Shown: positions 8,384 through 17,648, counted from the first letter of the stretch. The stretch is 50,482 nt of DNA from Phycisphaerae bacterium (GCA_028285035.1 JANQQF010000179.1:1-50482); one strand, 5' to 3'. The notes: a model not told the origin generated them from the sequence alone. Numbers and translations are program-made.

Positions 8384-11300
8384 TCACTCTGTCACATCCC
8401 CAATATCAGCGAGTGGCAGTGGCCATTCGGGGCACGTTTGCCGGTAAGGTTCGCCTCGAAAATAGAGATCCCACTCCGCAAGGGTAAAGTTTCGGCCGGC
8501 GTATTGACAGGCCAGCGTGGTCACCTCCTCAATATTCATTGGCCATAGGTGTGCTGGACGGTTTTCGGTCCCAACAAGCAGCCATTGCCCGTCAGGACTA
8601 AAGGCGAGGGACTGATTCCCATTGTCATAGCCTTGTAAAATAACAGGTTCATCCCCAAAATGAGATAAGGGCCATAGACGAATCGTACCATCAATGCTGC
8701 CGCTGGCCAGCCATTGTCCATCAAAGCTGAAAGCTAGACTATGAACAAAATCAGTGTGTCCTCGTAGAACACGCGCCGGGCTTGTAAAACTATCGGCTGT
8801 AGACCATAGCTGAATAGTGTCGGCTTCATTCCCAGCCGCCAAATATTGTCCATCCGAGCTAAAATCGACCACGACCCCACTCATTCCAGCGGCCTGTAAC
8901 ATCACGGGTTCGGCCAAATCATTCAGACTCCAAACCCACACGATTGGGCCATCGATCTCGCCGCCAGCCAACCACTGCCCATCGGGGCTAAACGCCAGAT
9001 TATTGATTTCGTACACATCGTCACTGGGCAACTCCTGAGGTGATGCGCCCAAACCGGTCAAGGACCACAGTTGCACTCCACCATTAAGATCACTACTGGC
9101 TAATCCTGATCCATCAGGGGTTACCGCCAGCGCAAAAATTGGCGCATCATGCTCAAATAGAATTTCACCCATCACCTGAGAATTAGCCAAGGACCAACGC
9201 CAAATTTGTCCTGTCTCGGACCCGGCCATGAGCCATTGACTGTCGATACTAAAGACGAGGCTTAGGACCCCACCCTCACTCTGGGTCAGAATCAGCGGCT
9301 CTGCCTGCAAATTGTTGGTTGGCAATAATTGAATAACTTGGTCTCTGTTCGTGGCTGCCAACCACTGCCCATCTGGGCTAACGGCCACCAAATTACTCCC
9401 TTGTTCATCTTGCCCAAACAACGCCAACGGCGCTTGCTGTGGCCGATTGAGCGACCACTCGCGCACTGTGCCTTGCTCACCTGCACTCAATAACGCTTGA
9501 CCATCAGGGCTAAAGGCCAAGGCGATGACGACCTCCCCATTTTCTAGAATGGCAGGCGGTTGAGCAGGATTATCAACCGCCCACAAATGCACAGTTTGGG
9601 CATAGCTGCCTGCGGCTAGATGACGACTATCTGGGCTAAACGCCACAGTAAACACCTCACTTTCTGTCCCTGGCCAAACAACGGGGTCAATTTTGTCTGG
9701 CTCGGTCAGTGACCACAACCGCACGTCTGTCGCTCCGGCGCTAAGCAACCACTGACTGTCAGGACTAAATCGGATTGCCTCTACACTATTTAGTTCATTT
9801 ATACGTAATACCTCAGGATCATCAGCCAAATCTGCGCTTGGCCACAGATAAGTTTCTTCAATACCCGAACGGGCGGCCAGCCATTGTCCATTTGCACTAA
9901 AAGCAAGCTCAGAGATAAACGCATCATCATCCGCCGCGACGACTTGCGGGGCGGCTTGCAGATCAGTCATTGACTTTTGGCTAATCGTTCCTTCCTCACT
10001 GGCAATAAATAACCATCGTATATCTGGGCTAAAAGCGATCGCCAACGCCGCATTAATCTCTATCTCCACCACCGGCTGAGAGTCAAACTCAAGCAACGAC
10101 CAGACCCGGATGGTCTCAAAGTCACCACTGGCCAACCACTGCCCATCAGGGCTAAAGGCAAGTACGTTGATGCGGTCGTCGTGGGCCGACCAGACGTTGA
10201 CGGGGCTATCCAAGTCAGCTAACGACCAGAGATGGAGACCGCCATCAGCATCACCCGCGGCCAGCCAACGTTGATCAGGGCTAAAAACGATTCTATCGGA
10301 TGTAATCCCTAAGCGACCCAGAGGCCGCCCCGATGGTCGTTGTAACGCGGCGTATAAAGCACGTCTTGGTTCGGCCAAAAAGATGTCACTGCTTTGGTAA
10401 GTACGAAGCGCTTCCAGAGCTAAGAGCAAACTCTGGCTGGATTGCCCCACGGGAACGATCTCTGATTGTGCGGCGAGTTGGCGAGCGCGAGAAATATCAC
10501 GTTCAGCAACGGCCGTCGCTTCAGCATTCTCTGCAGCAATACGACCTTCTTCGGCGTTGGCTTCAGCGGTGACGGCTGCCACGCGCTGGGTTTCGGCCCT
10601 ACCTTGCTGCACAAAGGCAAAAATCATCAAGGCGGTCAACACAACCATTACACCGGCAACACTCCCTACCAGCCAGCGCGCATTCCGCTGTCGTTGCCGA
10701 ACACTCTCCTGAACAAAGTGTAACTCCAACTTATTGAGCCAATGACCTGTCTGCTTTGGCACCAAGGGCTGGGACTGCCACAACTCGACAAAATGATGCC
10801 ACCAATGACGCAAAGGCCCGTAATCTTCAGCACTCGCTTCCCCGCTCACGATTTGTTCAAGACGTGGTAACCCGGGATTGTAATGCCACAGCCGATTATT
10901 TTGCTTGGCCGGGTCCGTTTCATTTGCCCACAACACTGCCGCTTGAGTAAGCCGACGTTGCAGAGGTAGCTCTTCGGCCCGGGCCTGGTGCCAGCGGGTC
11001 AGCCTGTCCCAAGCCCGTACTAAGGCATCGTGGGCGGGTTCTACATACGAATGCGCTTGATCATCGGCGTTTTTGGTCGATCCCTGTACCAACAAGCGGG
11101 CCTCCCGTAAACGATCAATCACGAGGTTCACCTGGTCATTTTCAGCGGGATCGTGATACTCCAACTCAGAGAGTAGCACCCGTCGCCGGGCTAGCTCATT
11201 GCCATCAACTGATACCATCCGCAGCATCACCCGCTGCATTGTCTCTTGATAGGCCCGGCTTTCCTCTGGAAACTCTTGGGTCAGTTGCTCATACACCCGA

Positions 11301-13180
11301 TTGGCCTGGTTTTGCAACGCCCCAACCACACCGCCGCCGAGAGTTTCATCCCCCCCCAAGGCCGCATAATCCGCTTCAGTAATAGCCCGGGTCTCACTTT
11401 TTCGTCCGACGTAATTGATATACATCTGGCTCAGGGCAAAGGAGAGAAGCGGCAGGGCCCCTGGAGTTTGGTTCACCTCTTCAATCAACTGCTCAACCAA
11501 CTCAGGCGGCTCAAAGTAGAGGACCTGCTCCGAAGCTGGCCCTTCGATGATTTCCCGCAATTCACTTGAGGTCAAGGCAGGGACGATAAAACGAGCCGCC
11601 TCCCAAAAAGCCTTCAAGCCTAAATTGGCCAGTTGTGGTTCAAAATCGGTACGGAGGGTGAGGATCAGGCGAAAGTGATCTGATTGAGTAGCCACAGCTT
11701 CAGCCAAAAGCTCCAAAAAACGACGACGCTCTGTTTCATTGTGACAGGCTGTAATCATCTCTTCAAATTGATCGAGAGTCAAAACCAATTTTTTATTAGG
11801 GTTCGTCTGGACCCAACTGGCAATATATTTGGCCAGGGCGTGGGGATGGTCGGCCTGCAGATTAGGCTGAGGCGTTGCAGATGCCTCAGCCAACAGTTGC
11901 CCCAACGCTTGAAAAGGAGATTGGGTCGGGCGTATCGGCGAGAGGACCTGCCACTCATCGGGGTGAAGCGAAAGGGTATTTTTTTCGGTTTCGGGAAGAT
12001 TTTCCGGATCAAATTCGGCCACTCCCTGCAACACAGGCAGGAGTCCAGCCTTGACCAAGCTCGACTTGCCGGTTCCTGAGGCCCCAAGCACCACCGTCAA
12101 AGACCATGTTGTGATATGACTCAACAACGCCCCAATCACCTGCTCGCGGCCAAAGAAAAATTTATGGTGTTTCCCCTCAAAGGATTTCAAGCCCCGATAA
12201 GGGTTGCGATCCAGAGTTAAGGCTTCGGCTTCCGCCAAATCAAGTTCGCGACCGGGCACTCGAAAGAGAAACATCCCATTGCGATGTTTTTTGAGCGGCC
12301 AAAACTCCGGGGTCTGCTGGTGGTTGACCGCCTTGGCTCCCCGCCAAACCTGTTCATCAATGTGTTGATACAATTCATAGGCCGTCAACAAGCCATCGCC
12401 TTTCCCGTCTGGATAAATATCGGCAATCCCACCAGACAGTGACTCCAGCAAGGCGTAGGCAAAGGGGGAATGTTCTGTCTCGGTGCTCTCTCGCAGCACC
12501 TTTGGACGTTTTGGGCTGTACGCCTTGCGTTGCAGCACGTCCAGGGCGGTTTGATCGTATGCCGCTGAGGTGAACAAATGCCAGGCTGGAGACTCAATAT
12601 AGTGCTCATATCGCTGTCGGTGGATGAGCTTGGGCTGTTTATGCACCGCCCGCAGGGTGGACCAGCGCATTCTTCCCGCAAAGCAACAATCCAAAATGAG
12701 CAGCATATGATGACACTCAAGCTTGAGCAAAAGATCGTGGAGTTGACGCATCTGGACAAAGGTCGCCTCGGCCCGCTCTGGATCGGCATCATGGGGTAGA
12801 ATATAGCCCGCCGGACCATCCTCTCCTTCATCGGCTACCCCGTGCCCCGCAAAGTAAAAGATAACCCGATCCCTTGACCCCACCTGGCTGGCCCAACTAT
12901 CTGGCCTAGTGACATCCAACGCTGAGACTAATTTTTCTCGGGTGGCCTTATCATCAGTGAGCAGCTCAACCTTATAATCGTGCTCCTTTTCCAAGACCGC
13001 CTTGAGGGCCTCTGCATCATCCACCGCTGTTTGCAAAGGAGGAATGGTGTTGGTGTAGTCGTTGATCCCCACAATAAAGGCCAAATTTCGCGCAAAGCCA
13101 GGCTTTCTGCGCTTTCGCCGCGCCAGCCGGGTCTGTAGCTCATTTTCGGAGGATTGGGATGGCAGGATGTCGTCTGTCAT
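8384..13180 (-). CDS. caspase-STAND NTPase-WD40 transmembrane protein
   Basis: A 1598-aa protein. The ATG at 13180 has AAGGAG eight bases upstream. Residues about 30-240 form a caspase-like (peptidase C14) domain with the catalytic pair H113 (YFAGHG) and a Cys in DCCFAG (about C166). An nSTAND/AAA module follows from about 325, with NPYRGLKSF, Walker A GASGTGKS at 366-373 and Walker B LVLTLDQFEE near 465-473. A winged-helix/helical region leads to one membrane helix at about 836-857, preceded by Arg-rich RQRQRNAR. A coiled coil and 14 WD40-like repeats (xxAFSPDGQWLAxG) run from about 960 to 1560, enough for two seven-bladed propellers. Caspase-fused STAND NTPases are viewed as prokaryotic conflict or cell-death proteins. 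By the positive-inside rule the propellers would face outside. It sits beside restriction-type genes. Confidence 0.9.
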   Translation of the reverse strand: MTDDILPSQSSENELQTRLARRKRRKPGFARNLAFIVGINDYTNTIPPLQTAVDDAEALKAVLEKEHDYKVELLTDDKATREKLVSALDVTRPDSWASQVGSRDRVIFYFAGHGVADEGEDGPAGYILPHDADPERAEATFVQMRQLHDLLLKLECHHMLLILDCCFAGRMRWSTLRAVHKQPKLIHRQRYEHYIESPAWHLFTSAAYDQTALDVLQRKAYSPKRPKVLRESTETEHSPFAYALLESLSGGIADIYPDGKGDGLLTAYELYQHIDEQVWRGAKAVNHQQTPEFWPLKKHRNGMFLFRVPGRELDLAEAEALTLDRNPYRGLKSFEGKHHKFFFGREQVIGALLSHITTWSLTVVLGASGTGKSSLVKAGLLPVLQGVAEFDPENLPETEKNTLSLHPDEWQVLSPIRPTQSPFQALGQLLAEASATPQPNLQADHPHALAKYIASWVQTNPNKKLVLTLDQFEEMITACHNETERRRFLELLAEAVATQSDHFRLILTLRTDFEPQLANLGLKAFWEAARFIVPALTSSELREIIEGPASEQVLYFEPPELVEQLIEEVNQTPGALPLLSFALSQMYINYVGRKSETRAITEADYAALGGDETLGGGVVGALQNQANRVYEQLTQEFPEESRAYQETMQRVMLRMVSVDGNELARRRVLLSELEYHDPAENDQVNLVIDRLREARLLVQGSTKNADDQAHSYVEPAHDALVRAWDRLTRWHQARAEELPLQRRLTQAAVLWANETDPAKQNNRLWHYNPGLPRLEQIVSGEASAEDYGPLRHWWHHFVELWQSQPLVPKQTGHWLNKLELHFVQESVRQRQRNARWLVGSVAGVMVVLTALMIFAFVQQGRAETQRVAAVTAEANAEEGRIAAENAEATAVAERDISRARQLAAQSEIVPVGQSSQSLLLALEALRTYQSSDIFLAEPRRALYAALQRPSGRPLGRLGITSDRIVFSPDQRWLAAGDADGGLHLWSLADLDSPVNVWSAHDDRINVLAFSPDGQWLASGDFETIRVWSLLEFDSQPVVEIEINAALAIAFSPDIRWLFIASEEGTISQKSMTDLQAAPQVVAADDDAFISELAFSANGQWLAARSGIEETYLWPSADLADDPEVLRINELNSVEAIRFSPDSQWLLSAGATDVRLWSLTEPDKIDPVVWPGTESEVFTVAFSPDSRHLAAGSYAQTVHLWAVDNPAQPPAILENGEVVIALAFSPDGQALLSAGEQGTVREWSLNRPQQAPLALFGQDEQGSNLVAVSPDGQWLAATNRDQVIQLLPTNNLQAEPLILTQSEGGVLSLVFSIDSQWLMAGSETGQIWRWSLANSQVMGEILFEHDAPIFALAVTPDGSGLASSDLNGGVQLWSLTGLGASPQELPSDDVYEINNLAFSPDGQWLAGGEIDGPIVWVWSLNDLAEPVMLQAAGMSGVVVDFSSDGQYLAAGNEADTIQLWSTADSFTSPARVLRGHTDFVHSLAFSFDGQWLASGSIDGTIRLWPLSHFGDEPVILQGYDNGNQSLAFSPDGQWLLVGTENRPAHLWPMNIEEVTTLACQYAGRNFTLAEWDLYFRGEPYRQTCPEWPLPLADIGDVTE

Positions 13181-13318
13181 CGGGCGCTCTCCTTCAAGCA
13201 AGAAATAGGGAACTTTATAATAACATAAATCTTGAAATAAGCGGCTTTTTGCCTCACCTCATAGCCCGAGATTATCAATGTCTGCTCATTCGACAAACAA
13301 ATGCTTCCGACCATCACC

Positions 13319-13333
13319 GGCTGAGGCTCAGCC
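13319..13333. promoter_or_regulatory. perfect GC-rich palindrome upstream of the caspase gene
   Basis: GGCTGAG-G-CTCAGCC, 7-bp arms around one base, about 140 bp upstream of the caspase-STAND start codon. It could be an operator or part of an mRNA hairpin; no regulator is assigned. Confidence 0.3.
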
Positions 13334-13360
13334 TCTGTCGTATATTTAGGTATACAAACC

Positions 13361-13393
13361 AAAAAAAGGCAACCCAAATCAAATTGGGTGCCT
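13361..13393 (-). terminator. rho-independent terminator between the 60-aa gene and the caspase gene
   Basis: Stem AGGC(A)ACCCAA/TTGGGTGCCT with a short loop. On the minus strand it is followed by seven T (plus-strand A-run at 13361-13367). It lies about 55 nt past the stop of the small membrane protein gene and should separate it from the caspase-STAND gene. Confidence 0.75.
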
Positions 13394-13447
13394 CTTTTAT
13401 TATTATTCAGTTTTTGATCGCAAATCTTGGTGACGGCGATTTATTAA

Positions 13448-13630
13448 TCAAATAAGTACCAAGTAGTAGACAATAGCTGTAATGATTGCTACTACAAGGT
13501 AACTAATAGCCATTACTATTCGGGTGGGCTTATCTAAAATCAATAATACGATCAGCTCACCCATAGCCAAGAAAAACAGCCCGAGTATCACACCTATGAT
13601 TATTGCATCGAGAAAATTGTTGGGTGTCAT
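13448..13630 (-). CDS. 60-aa two-helix membrane protein
   Basis: The ATG at 13630 has AAAGG six bases upstream; a longer start is not needed. The product is almost entirely two membrane helices: DAIIIGVILGLFFLAMGELIVLLI, a short KPTR turn, then VMAISYLVVAIITAIVYYLVLI. Only a few charged residues are present, including a Glu within or at the end of the first helix. It has its own promoter about 270 bp upstream, an unusually long leader, and a strong terminator, so it is a stand-alone transcript. I do not recognise the family. Size, hydrophobicity and position beside a caspase-STAND gene would fit a small membrane toxin or an accessory of the caspase protein, but nothing in the sequence proves either. 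Confidence 0.65.
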   Translation of the reverse strand: MTPNNFLDAIIIGVILGLFFLAMGELIVLLILDKPTRIVMAISYLVVAIITAIVYYLVLI

Positions 13631-13902
13631 AATAAACCTTTCTAGACCAGCCAAATATTCAATTGGCCCTTTCGGGCACCAGCCTTCAGCAATAAGTTAT
13701 GTAAAATCCGATCACACTAGCCTTTGCCACAACTTACTTTTGTTAACCGATGCCCTACTCCAATCTACCAAATCCTATTGCAATTGATACAATTGAGAGA
13801 AGCCACCTCTCAACCACGATGGGTGTTAGCAAATACTTTTTGTTGCATTAACACTTACGACCGCCTAAAAAAAAGCAAAGACAGCTATCAATTATCAGAA
13901 GT
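13631..13902 (-). other. long 5' leader of the 60-aa membrane protein gene
   Basis: About 270 nt separate the predicted start of transcription from the start codon and no credible gene lies in this span. A GCCC/GGGC stem with a GAAA tetraloop (minus strand, 13666-13677) sits about 35 nt before the start codon. I see no known riboswitch. Confidence 0.35.
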
Positions 13903-13908
13903 TAACTT

Positions 13909-13937
13909 AACATATCATAAGTTGATTAACCCGTCAA
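13909..13937 (-). promoter_or_regulatory. strong sigma-70-type promoter for the 60-aa gene
   Basis: On the minus strand TTGACG, exactly 17 bp, then TATGTT preceded by TGA (extended -10). The perfect palindrome AAGTTAACTT at 13899-13908 lies at the expected start of transcription and may be an operator. Confidence 0.55.
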
Positions 13938-14054
13938 GAGCCTTTGCACCAAAAATGCCTAATTTGTCTCATCAAATCGCCAAATTCGCCTTAAAAATCT
14001 TAAAAGGCACCTGAATGTTCAAAATTTGACGGATTACATTGCAATTTAGTTTGT

Positions 14055-14325
14055 ATGATCAAGACGGGCTGGCAGTGTGTCAATGGACTATCTGGTATGC
14101 CCCACAATATTCAAAAAGGTGGGGGCTGGTCTATCTGTAGCAAACGCTCCCACCGCACTGACGACGCCTATTTTAATCTGGCCAAAGAAAATCACATCGG
14201 CTGGCTTAGCCCCAACATCCCCCAACGCGACTTTCAAACCAGTTGGGTCTGCGAGTACGGCCACCACTGGACCGCTTCGTATCAGCGAGAGTGGGTTGGA
14301 GTGTCCGGTTTGTGAGGGGGATTAG
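14055..14325 (+). pseudogene. decayed treble-clef/zinc-ribbon repeat protein fragment
   Basis: The frame from 14055 reads a degenerate TGWQCVNG, then QKGGGWSICSKRS, then FNLAKENHIGWLSPNIP, TSWVCEYGHHWTASYQRE. After a frame change near 14285 it ends GLECPVCEGD. Intact relatives alternate GCPxC-xRS...LA...WL(G/S)P..P...T.W.C..GH.W.A.Y....G.GCPxC. Here one Cys is replaced by Trp (WSIC for CPIC), the first half-repeat is scrambled and the last is out of frame, so only a non-functional piece remains. It lies between the long-leader promoter and the DUF262 gene, in a region that looks prone to rearrangement. Confidence 0.55.
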
Positions 14326-14337
14326 GGGGAGAATAAG

Positions 14338-14369
14338 AAAAAGCCGCTGGCGATGGCTGGCGGCTTTTT
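14338..14369. terminator. bidirectional terminator
   Basis: AAAAAGCCGC/GCGGCTTTTT 10-bp stem with a 12-nt loop. The A-run and T-run make it usable on both strands. It lies 45 bp beyond the stop of the DUF262-HEPN gene (minus strand) and just after the zinc-finger pseudogene (plus strand). Confidence 0.75.
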
Positions 14370-14413
14370 AAATATAATCAGATAAATTCAACCTCATTTA
14401 GTAAATATTAAAA

Positions 14414-16645
14414 TCATTTTCGCAGAACCTCATCGAACCAAAGCAGGGCGGCCTCACCTTCTTTTTGGGTTATCTTACTAACTTGGCGGCTATGGCGAAT
14501 CCCGTTTCGTAATTCAGCCAGTTGGTCGAATTTAGTGATCAAAGCACCTTTATTGACAAAACGCGGGGCAAAATGCGACCATAAGGATTTATTCAAAATT
14601 GTATCCTGTAGTTCACGTAAATCAGAATACTCCAATTTACCTTCCAGCGTTTGATAATCTTCTGCATCAAGGGCAGCGTTTTTGCGTAAAGCCCGCTGGA
14701 GACGCTCCTCTACTTTTACGACAACTTGTTGAGGAAGCTGCGCTGGGTCATCATGTAAGGCATCTACGATTATCTGTCGTAAGGTCAACTCGACCTGTTC
14801 AATGGCCTCATCTAGCTCACGCAGTTGAGGCGATAAATCCAGTCGCTCTTTGATGAGTAGTTGTTCGATGGCATCTTGAAGGGTACGTTGTCGCTCAGCA
14901 ATGAAGAGCTCAAAATCCTCAACCGTAAATGAGGTGCGCATCAGGATTTCTTGGGCGGTTGGTGAGATAAAGTGTGATTCTAGAATGGTTCGGACCGTCT
15001 CCTCATCATTAGCCTCAATTAGCTCGGGTAGATACTCATTTGGTAGCCGATCATTGATTACCTGTCGGTTGGTTAAGCTCGTTAAGGGGGTCCGATTCAA
15101 AATCGAATGAATTAGATTTCTGCCTAAATGCTCCTTACCCCAAGAAGCAGGGATAATATGGTGGTCATCCAGATCGCCGTGTTGGGGGACATTCCCTGTC
15201 ATCCAATCACGCGCCCCCTTTAAGATTAAGAGATTGAAGATACCATTGTAGACAGAGGTACCACGCTTTGTTTCTTTTCGCAGTTCAAGATTACGAAAAC
15301 GGGTCTTGAACTCTTGTAGCAAACCTGGCTCTTTAGCGTCATCGTCTATCCAAGCCCGTACATCAAGGAAATCACGGGCACTGGTTGACTCGACAGAGCC
15401 TGAATACCGATTGGTATAGACAGAGGCCCAGTACCAGCGGCGCACTTTACGCTGCGCTTCAAGCTGTGAATTGGCTGGTAAGGTTTTGACATACGACTGG
15501 ATTGCAGCAAATACGGGAAGAATAGACACATAAGGCAGATAGTTTGAAGAAATCACTCCAAACTCTTGCGGATGCCGCAGCAGATCTATCGCGCTCTCGA
15601 GGGCATCAACGGCATTGTGCCAACGCTGGGCAAAATCTTCTACATCAGGGATCAACACTTCCTTGCGGCGGGTACCATCAGGATCACGCACAGGTTTTTC
15701 TTCACCGGGCAATAGGAAATATAAATATTTAGGGGAGCAGTAGGCTTGCCGCAGAATCGACATAACCTGCAAGATGTAAACATTCATCTTTGGGGTGTCA
15801 ACAAATTCTAAGCGGGATGAGGCCTGTCGCCACATATGTTTTAATTGAAGACCTTTCGGTTTCAAAAGGGCGTTGATCAGGTCAAAGGCATCTAAACGAA
15901 TGCCACGACTATTAATCTGCGTAAAAATGTCACACACCTTATCGATCTCAATATCTTTATCCAATTCAATATAGGAAATCTGATACTGTTCGGTGATCCC
16001 TTTTAGATGGTCGCCAAATGCTTTGGCATTATCGACGTGTTGGGTCACGATTTCGGATGGTCCATTTGCCCCGTTTTCCTCAAGCTGGGTGGCCTGATTT
16101 TGCCAGTATTGTTCATACCCTTGGACCCAATTCGGCAGGTCCCACCCCCCTGAGCCAACAACTGATAAGGGAAAGATATGATTGGCAAATTGTGACTCAT
16201 TGCTGGCCAGGAGCGGCTGCCAACGCCGATTCAACCATTCATAGTTGAAGGCTTCATCATAATTTTCGGACATAAATTTATCGACCCGAATAAAGTAAAA
16301 AGCCCGATTTGCCCGGTTGGGCAGCGGTACCTCTGGGGAGAGAAAGGCATAGAACATTGCGGTTAACCGTTGTTGACCATCAAGCACAATGTATTCCGGT
16401 TTGTCAGCTCCAGAGTAGCCATAAATGGCTTCACAAGATAACGCATCAAAATTACTCTCCTTTCCCTTCCACAATAGCAAGCTGCCAATGTAGTAATCAA
16501 GAAAAATAGAGCGCATCAAATCCCGAATATCCCAAGGTCTCCATTCAAATTCGCGCTGAAAGTCAGGAATAACAAAACGGCCTTCACGCAGACGACCAAT
16601 TAAGGTGTTTAAACTAATATGATCCGGTTTTTGGGCATCTTTCAT
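14414..16645 (-). CDS. DUF262-DUF1524 (GmrSD-like) nuclease with C-terminal HEPN-like domain
   Basis: A 743-aa putative anti-phage nuclease. The N-terminal DUF262 domain has IPDFQREFEW at 26-35, DGQQRLTAM at 89-97 and INSRG at 244-248. This is the ParB-like, nucleotide-handling half of GmrS/SspE/BrxU-type enzymes. The DUF1524 half carries the HNH-like motif DDHHIIP at 493-499 and a downstream N/R-rich NRTPLTSLTNRQVINDRLP, the usual metal-binding nuclease site. Family members cleave modified phage DNA. The extra C-terminal segment of about 170 residues ends with LRNGIRHSR (R713, H718). An Rx4H motif in a helical domain is typical of HEPN folds, either an RNase or a structural domain. GAGGAG lies nine bases before the ATG. 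It follows the split restriction-modification gene on the same strand with an 82-bp gap, so the two may be co-transcribed. Confidence 0.85.
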   Translation of the reverse strand: MKDAQKPDHISLNTLIGRLREGRFVIPDFQREFEWRPWDIRDLMRSIFLDYYIGSLLLWKGKESNFDALSCEAIYGYSGADKPEYIVLDGQQRLTAMFYAFLSPEVPLPNRANRAFYFIRVDKFMSENYDEAFNYEWLNRRWQPLLASNESQFANHIFPLSVVGSGGWDLPNWVQGYEQYWQNQATQLEENGANGPSEIVTQHVDNAKAFGDHLKGITEQYQISYIELDKDIEIDKVCDIFTQINSRGIRLDAFDLINALLKPKGLQLKHMWRQASSRLEFVDTPKMNVYILQVMSILRQAYCSPKYLYFLLPGEEKPVRDPDGTRRKEVLIPDVEDFAQRWHNAVDALESAIDLLRHPQEFGVISSNYLPYVSILPVFAAIQSYVKTLPANSQLEAQRKVRRWYWASVYTNRYSGSVESTSARDFLDVRAWIDDDAKEPGLLQEFKTRFRNLELRKETKRGTSVYNGIFNLLILKGARDWMTGNVPQHGDLDDHHIIPASWGKEHLGRNLIHSILNRTPLTSLTNRQVINDRLPNEYLPELIEANDEETVRTILESHFISPTAQEILMRTSFTVEDFELFIAERQRTLQDAIEQLLIKERLDLSPQLRELDEAIEQVELTLRQIIVDALHDDPAQLPQQVVVKVEERLQRALRKNAALDAEDYQTLEGKLEYSDLRELQDTILNKSLWSHFAPRFVNKGALITKFDQLAELRNGIRHSRQVSKITQKEGEAALLWFDEVLRK

Positions 16646-16727
16646 CGATTCTAGCTCCTCGTGGAATTTTTATCAGATTATTCAGCATTTCCTAAAGCCA
16701 ACATCTACTTCAACATCTCTGTTCTTC

Positions 16728-17648
16728 TCAAGTCAACGGCCACTCTGGAATAGCCTCATCAATCTCGGCCATCACATCAATCGTTTTTTGTAGAGCAACC
16801 ACGACCTGTTGATAGTGGGTTAAATCATCATAGGACAACTGTCGTCCCCGCCGATCTTTGAGCCACTTTTGCAAGACTTGATAGCCGCCTACATAAAAGT
16901 CCCAGACTTCAGGGGGGATGCCTTCAAAATATTGGCTACTATTGATTTTGACTCGGCCTGACTGATCCGCTTTGGGTGGGACGTATTTGGGGTACCCTTT
17001 TTCAATCCGATTATCCCCAGCGATGGGGTAGCGGGTGACAAATTGGCCCACGTCTGGCGCCTCTAAGAGATGCAACCCAGCCAATGCTTGACCCAAATCT
17101 CGCAGGGTCCAGAAAAGTTCGACATCGGTGGTTAAGGGCACACGAGGAAAGTCGATTTTAAGAAATTCGGCGTAGCGACTGCGATAGGTGGGGCTATGGA
17201 AGATGGCGTAGATGTAGTGGAAAATATCTTCGGGGCCAAAAGTAGTTTGGCGATCCTCAGCTAATGTTGGGGTAAAGGTCAAGCCTAGCTTCTGTGTCAT
17301 CTCCGCCACAAAATCGGGATTGAGGTTTGGGGTTCGTCCACCGTTGGCCTCATCCGGTGGCCACGTGGCAATGTCAAAGAGGCTTTTTTGGCGGGTGGTG
17401 TCCTCGGTGGGGTAGAGGTAGAGGGGGAACCCTGTAACACGATCTTTGATAGAAATGACATCTTTGCTGTATATAGAATTTATTACGAAAAAATGCCCTC
17501 CTTCTAAAGTTCTTGTTTGCCGAAGGGTAAGCAAAGCCTTATTTGGTTGGTGAAGGTTATTCAAAACAGCGAGTTGAGGTCTTCGCAACAATGATGAGTG
17601 ATAGGTGTAAAATATGTTAAATGGAGACGCTGAGCATCTTACAACCAA
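16728..17648 (-). CDS. C-terminal part of the split type ISP-like restriction-modification enzyme
   Basis: This 306-aa reading frame has no convincing start (only TTG or a frame entry near 17654) and begins in mid-domain. SPFNIFYTYHSSLLRRPQ is the counterpart of the conserved YRPFDxRxTYY...RPR segment that follows the methylase domain in type ISP enzymes. GHFFVINSIYSKD and LYLYPTED match the part that follows. The remainder (YIYAIFHSPTYRSRYAEFLKIDFPRVP, then LRDLGQALAGLHLLE) is the family's C-terminal target-recognition/helical region. It overlaps the end of the upstream frame by about ten bases and lies in the -1 frame relative to it. It is therefore the second half of one enzyme broken by a single indel, or joined by frameshifting, and not a separate gene. 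Confidence 0.8.
   Translation of the reverse strand: MVVRCSASPFNIFYTYHSSLLRRPQLAVLNNLHQPNKALLTLRQTRTLEGGHFFVINSIYSKDVISIKDRVTGFPLYLYPTEDTTRQKSLFDIATWPPDEANGGRTPNLNPDFVAEMTQKLGLTFTPTLAEDRQTTFGPEDIFHYIYAIFHSPTYRSRYAEFLKIDFPRVPLTTDVELFWTLRDLGQALAGLHLLEAPDVGQFVTRYPIAGDNRIEKGYPKYVPPKADQSGRVKINSSQYFEGIPPEVWDFYVGGYQVLQKWLKDRRGRQLSYDDLTHYQQVVVALQKTIDVMAEIDEAIPEWPLT

Noticed and set aside
10333..10950. several plus-strand frames over the caspase-STAND gene
   Set aside because: They are shadows of the minus-strand gene with no ribosome binding sites or domains.
13724..14014. 96-codon plus-strand frame in the gap after the 60-aa gene
   Set aside because: Composition is typical of random AT-rich sequence, no ribosome binding site, and it overlaps the minus-strand promoter and leader.
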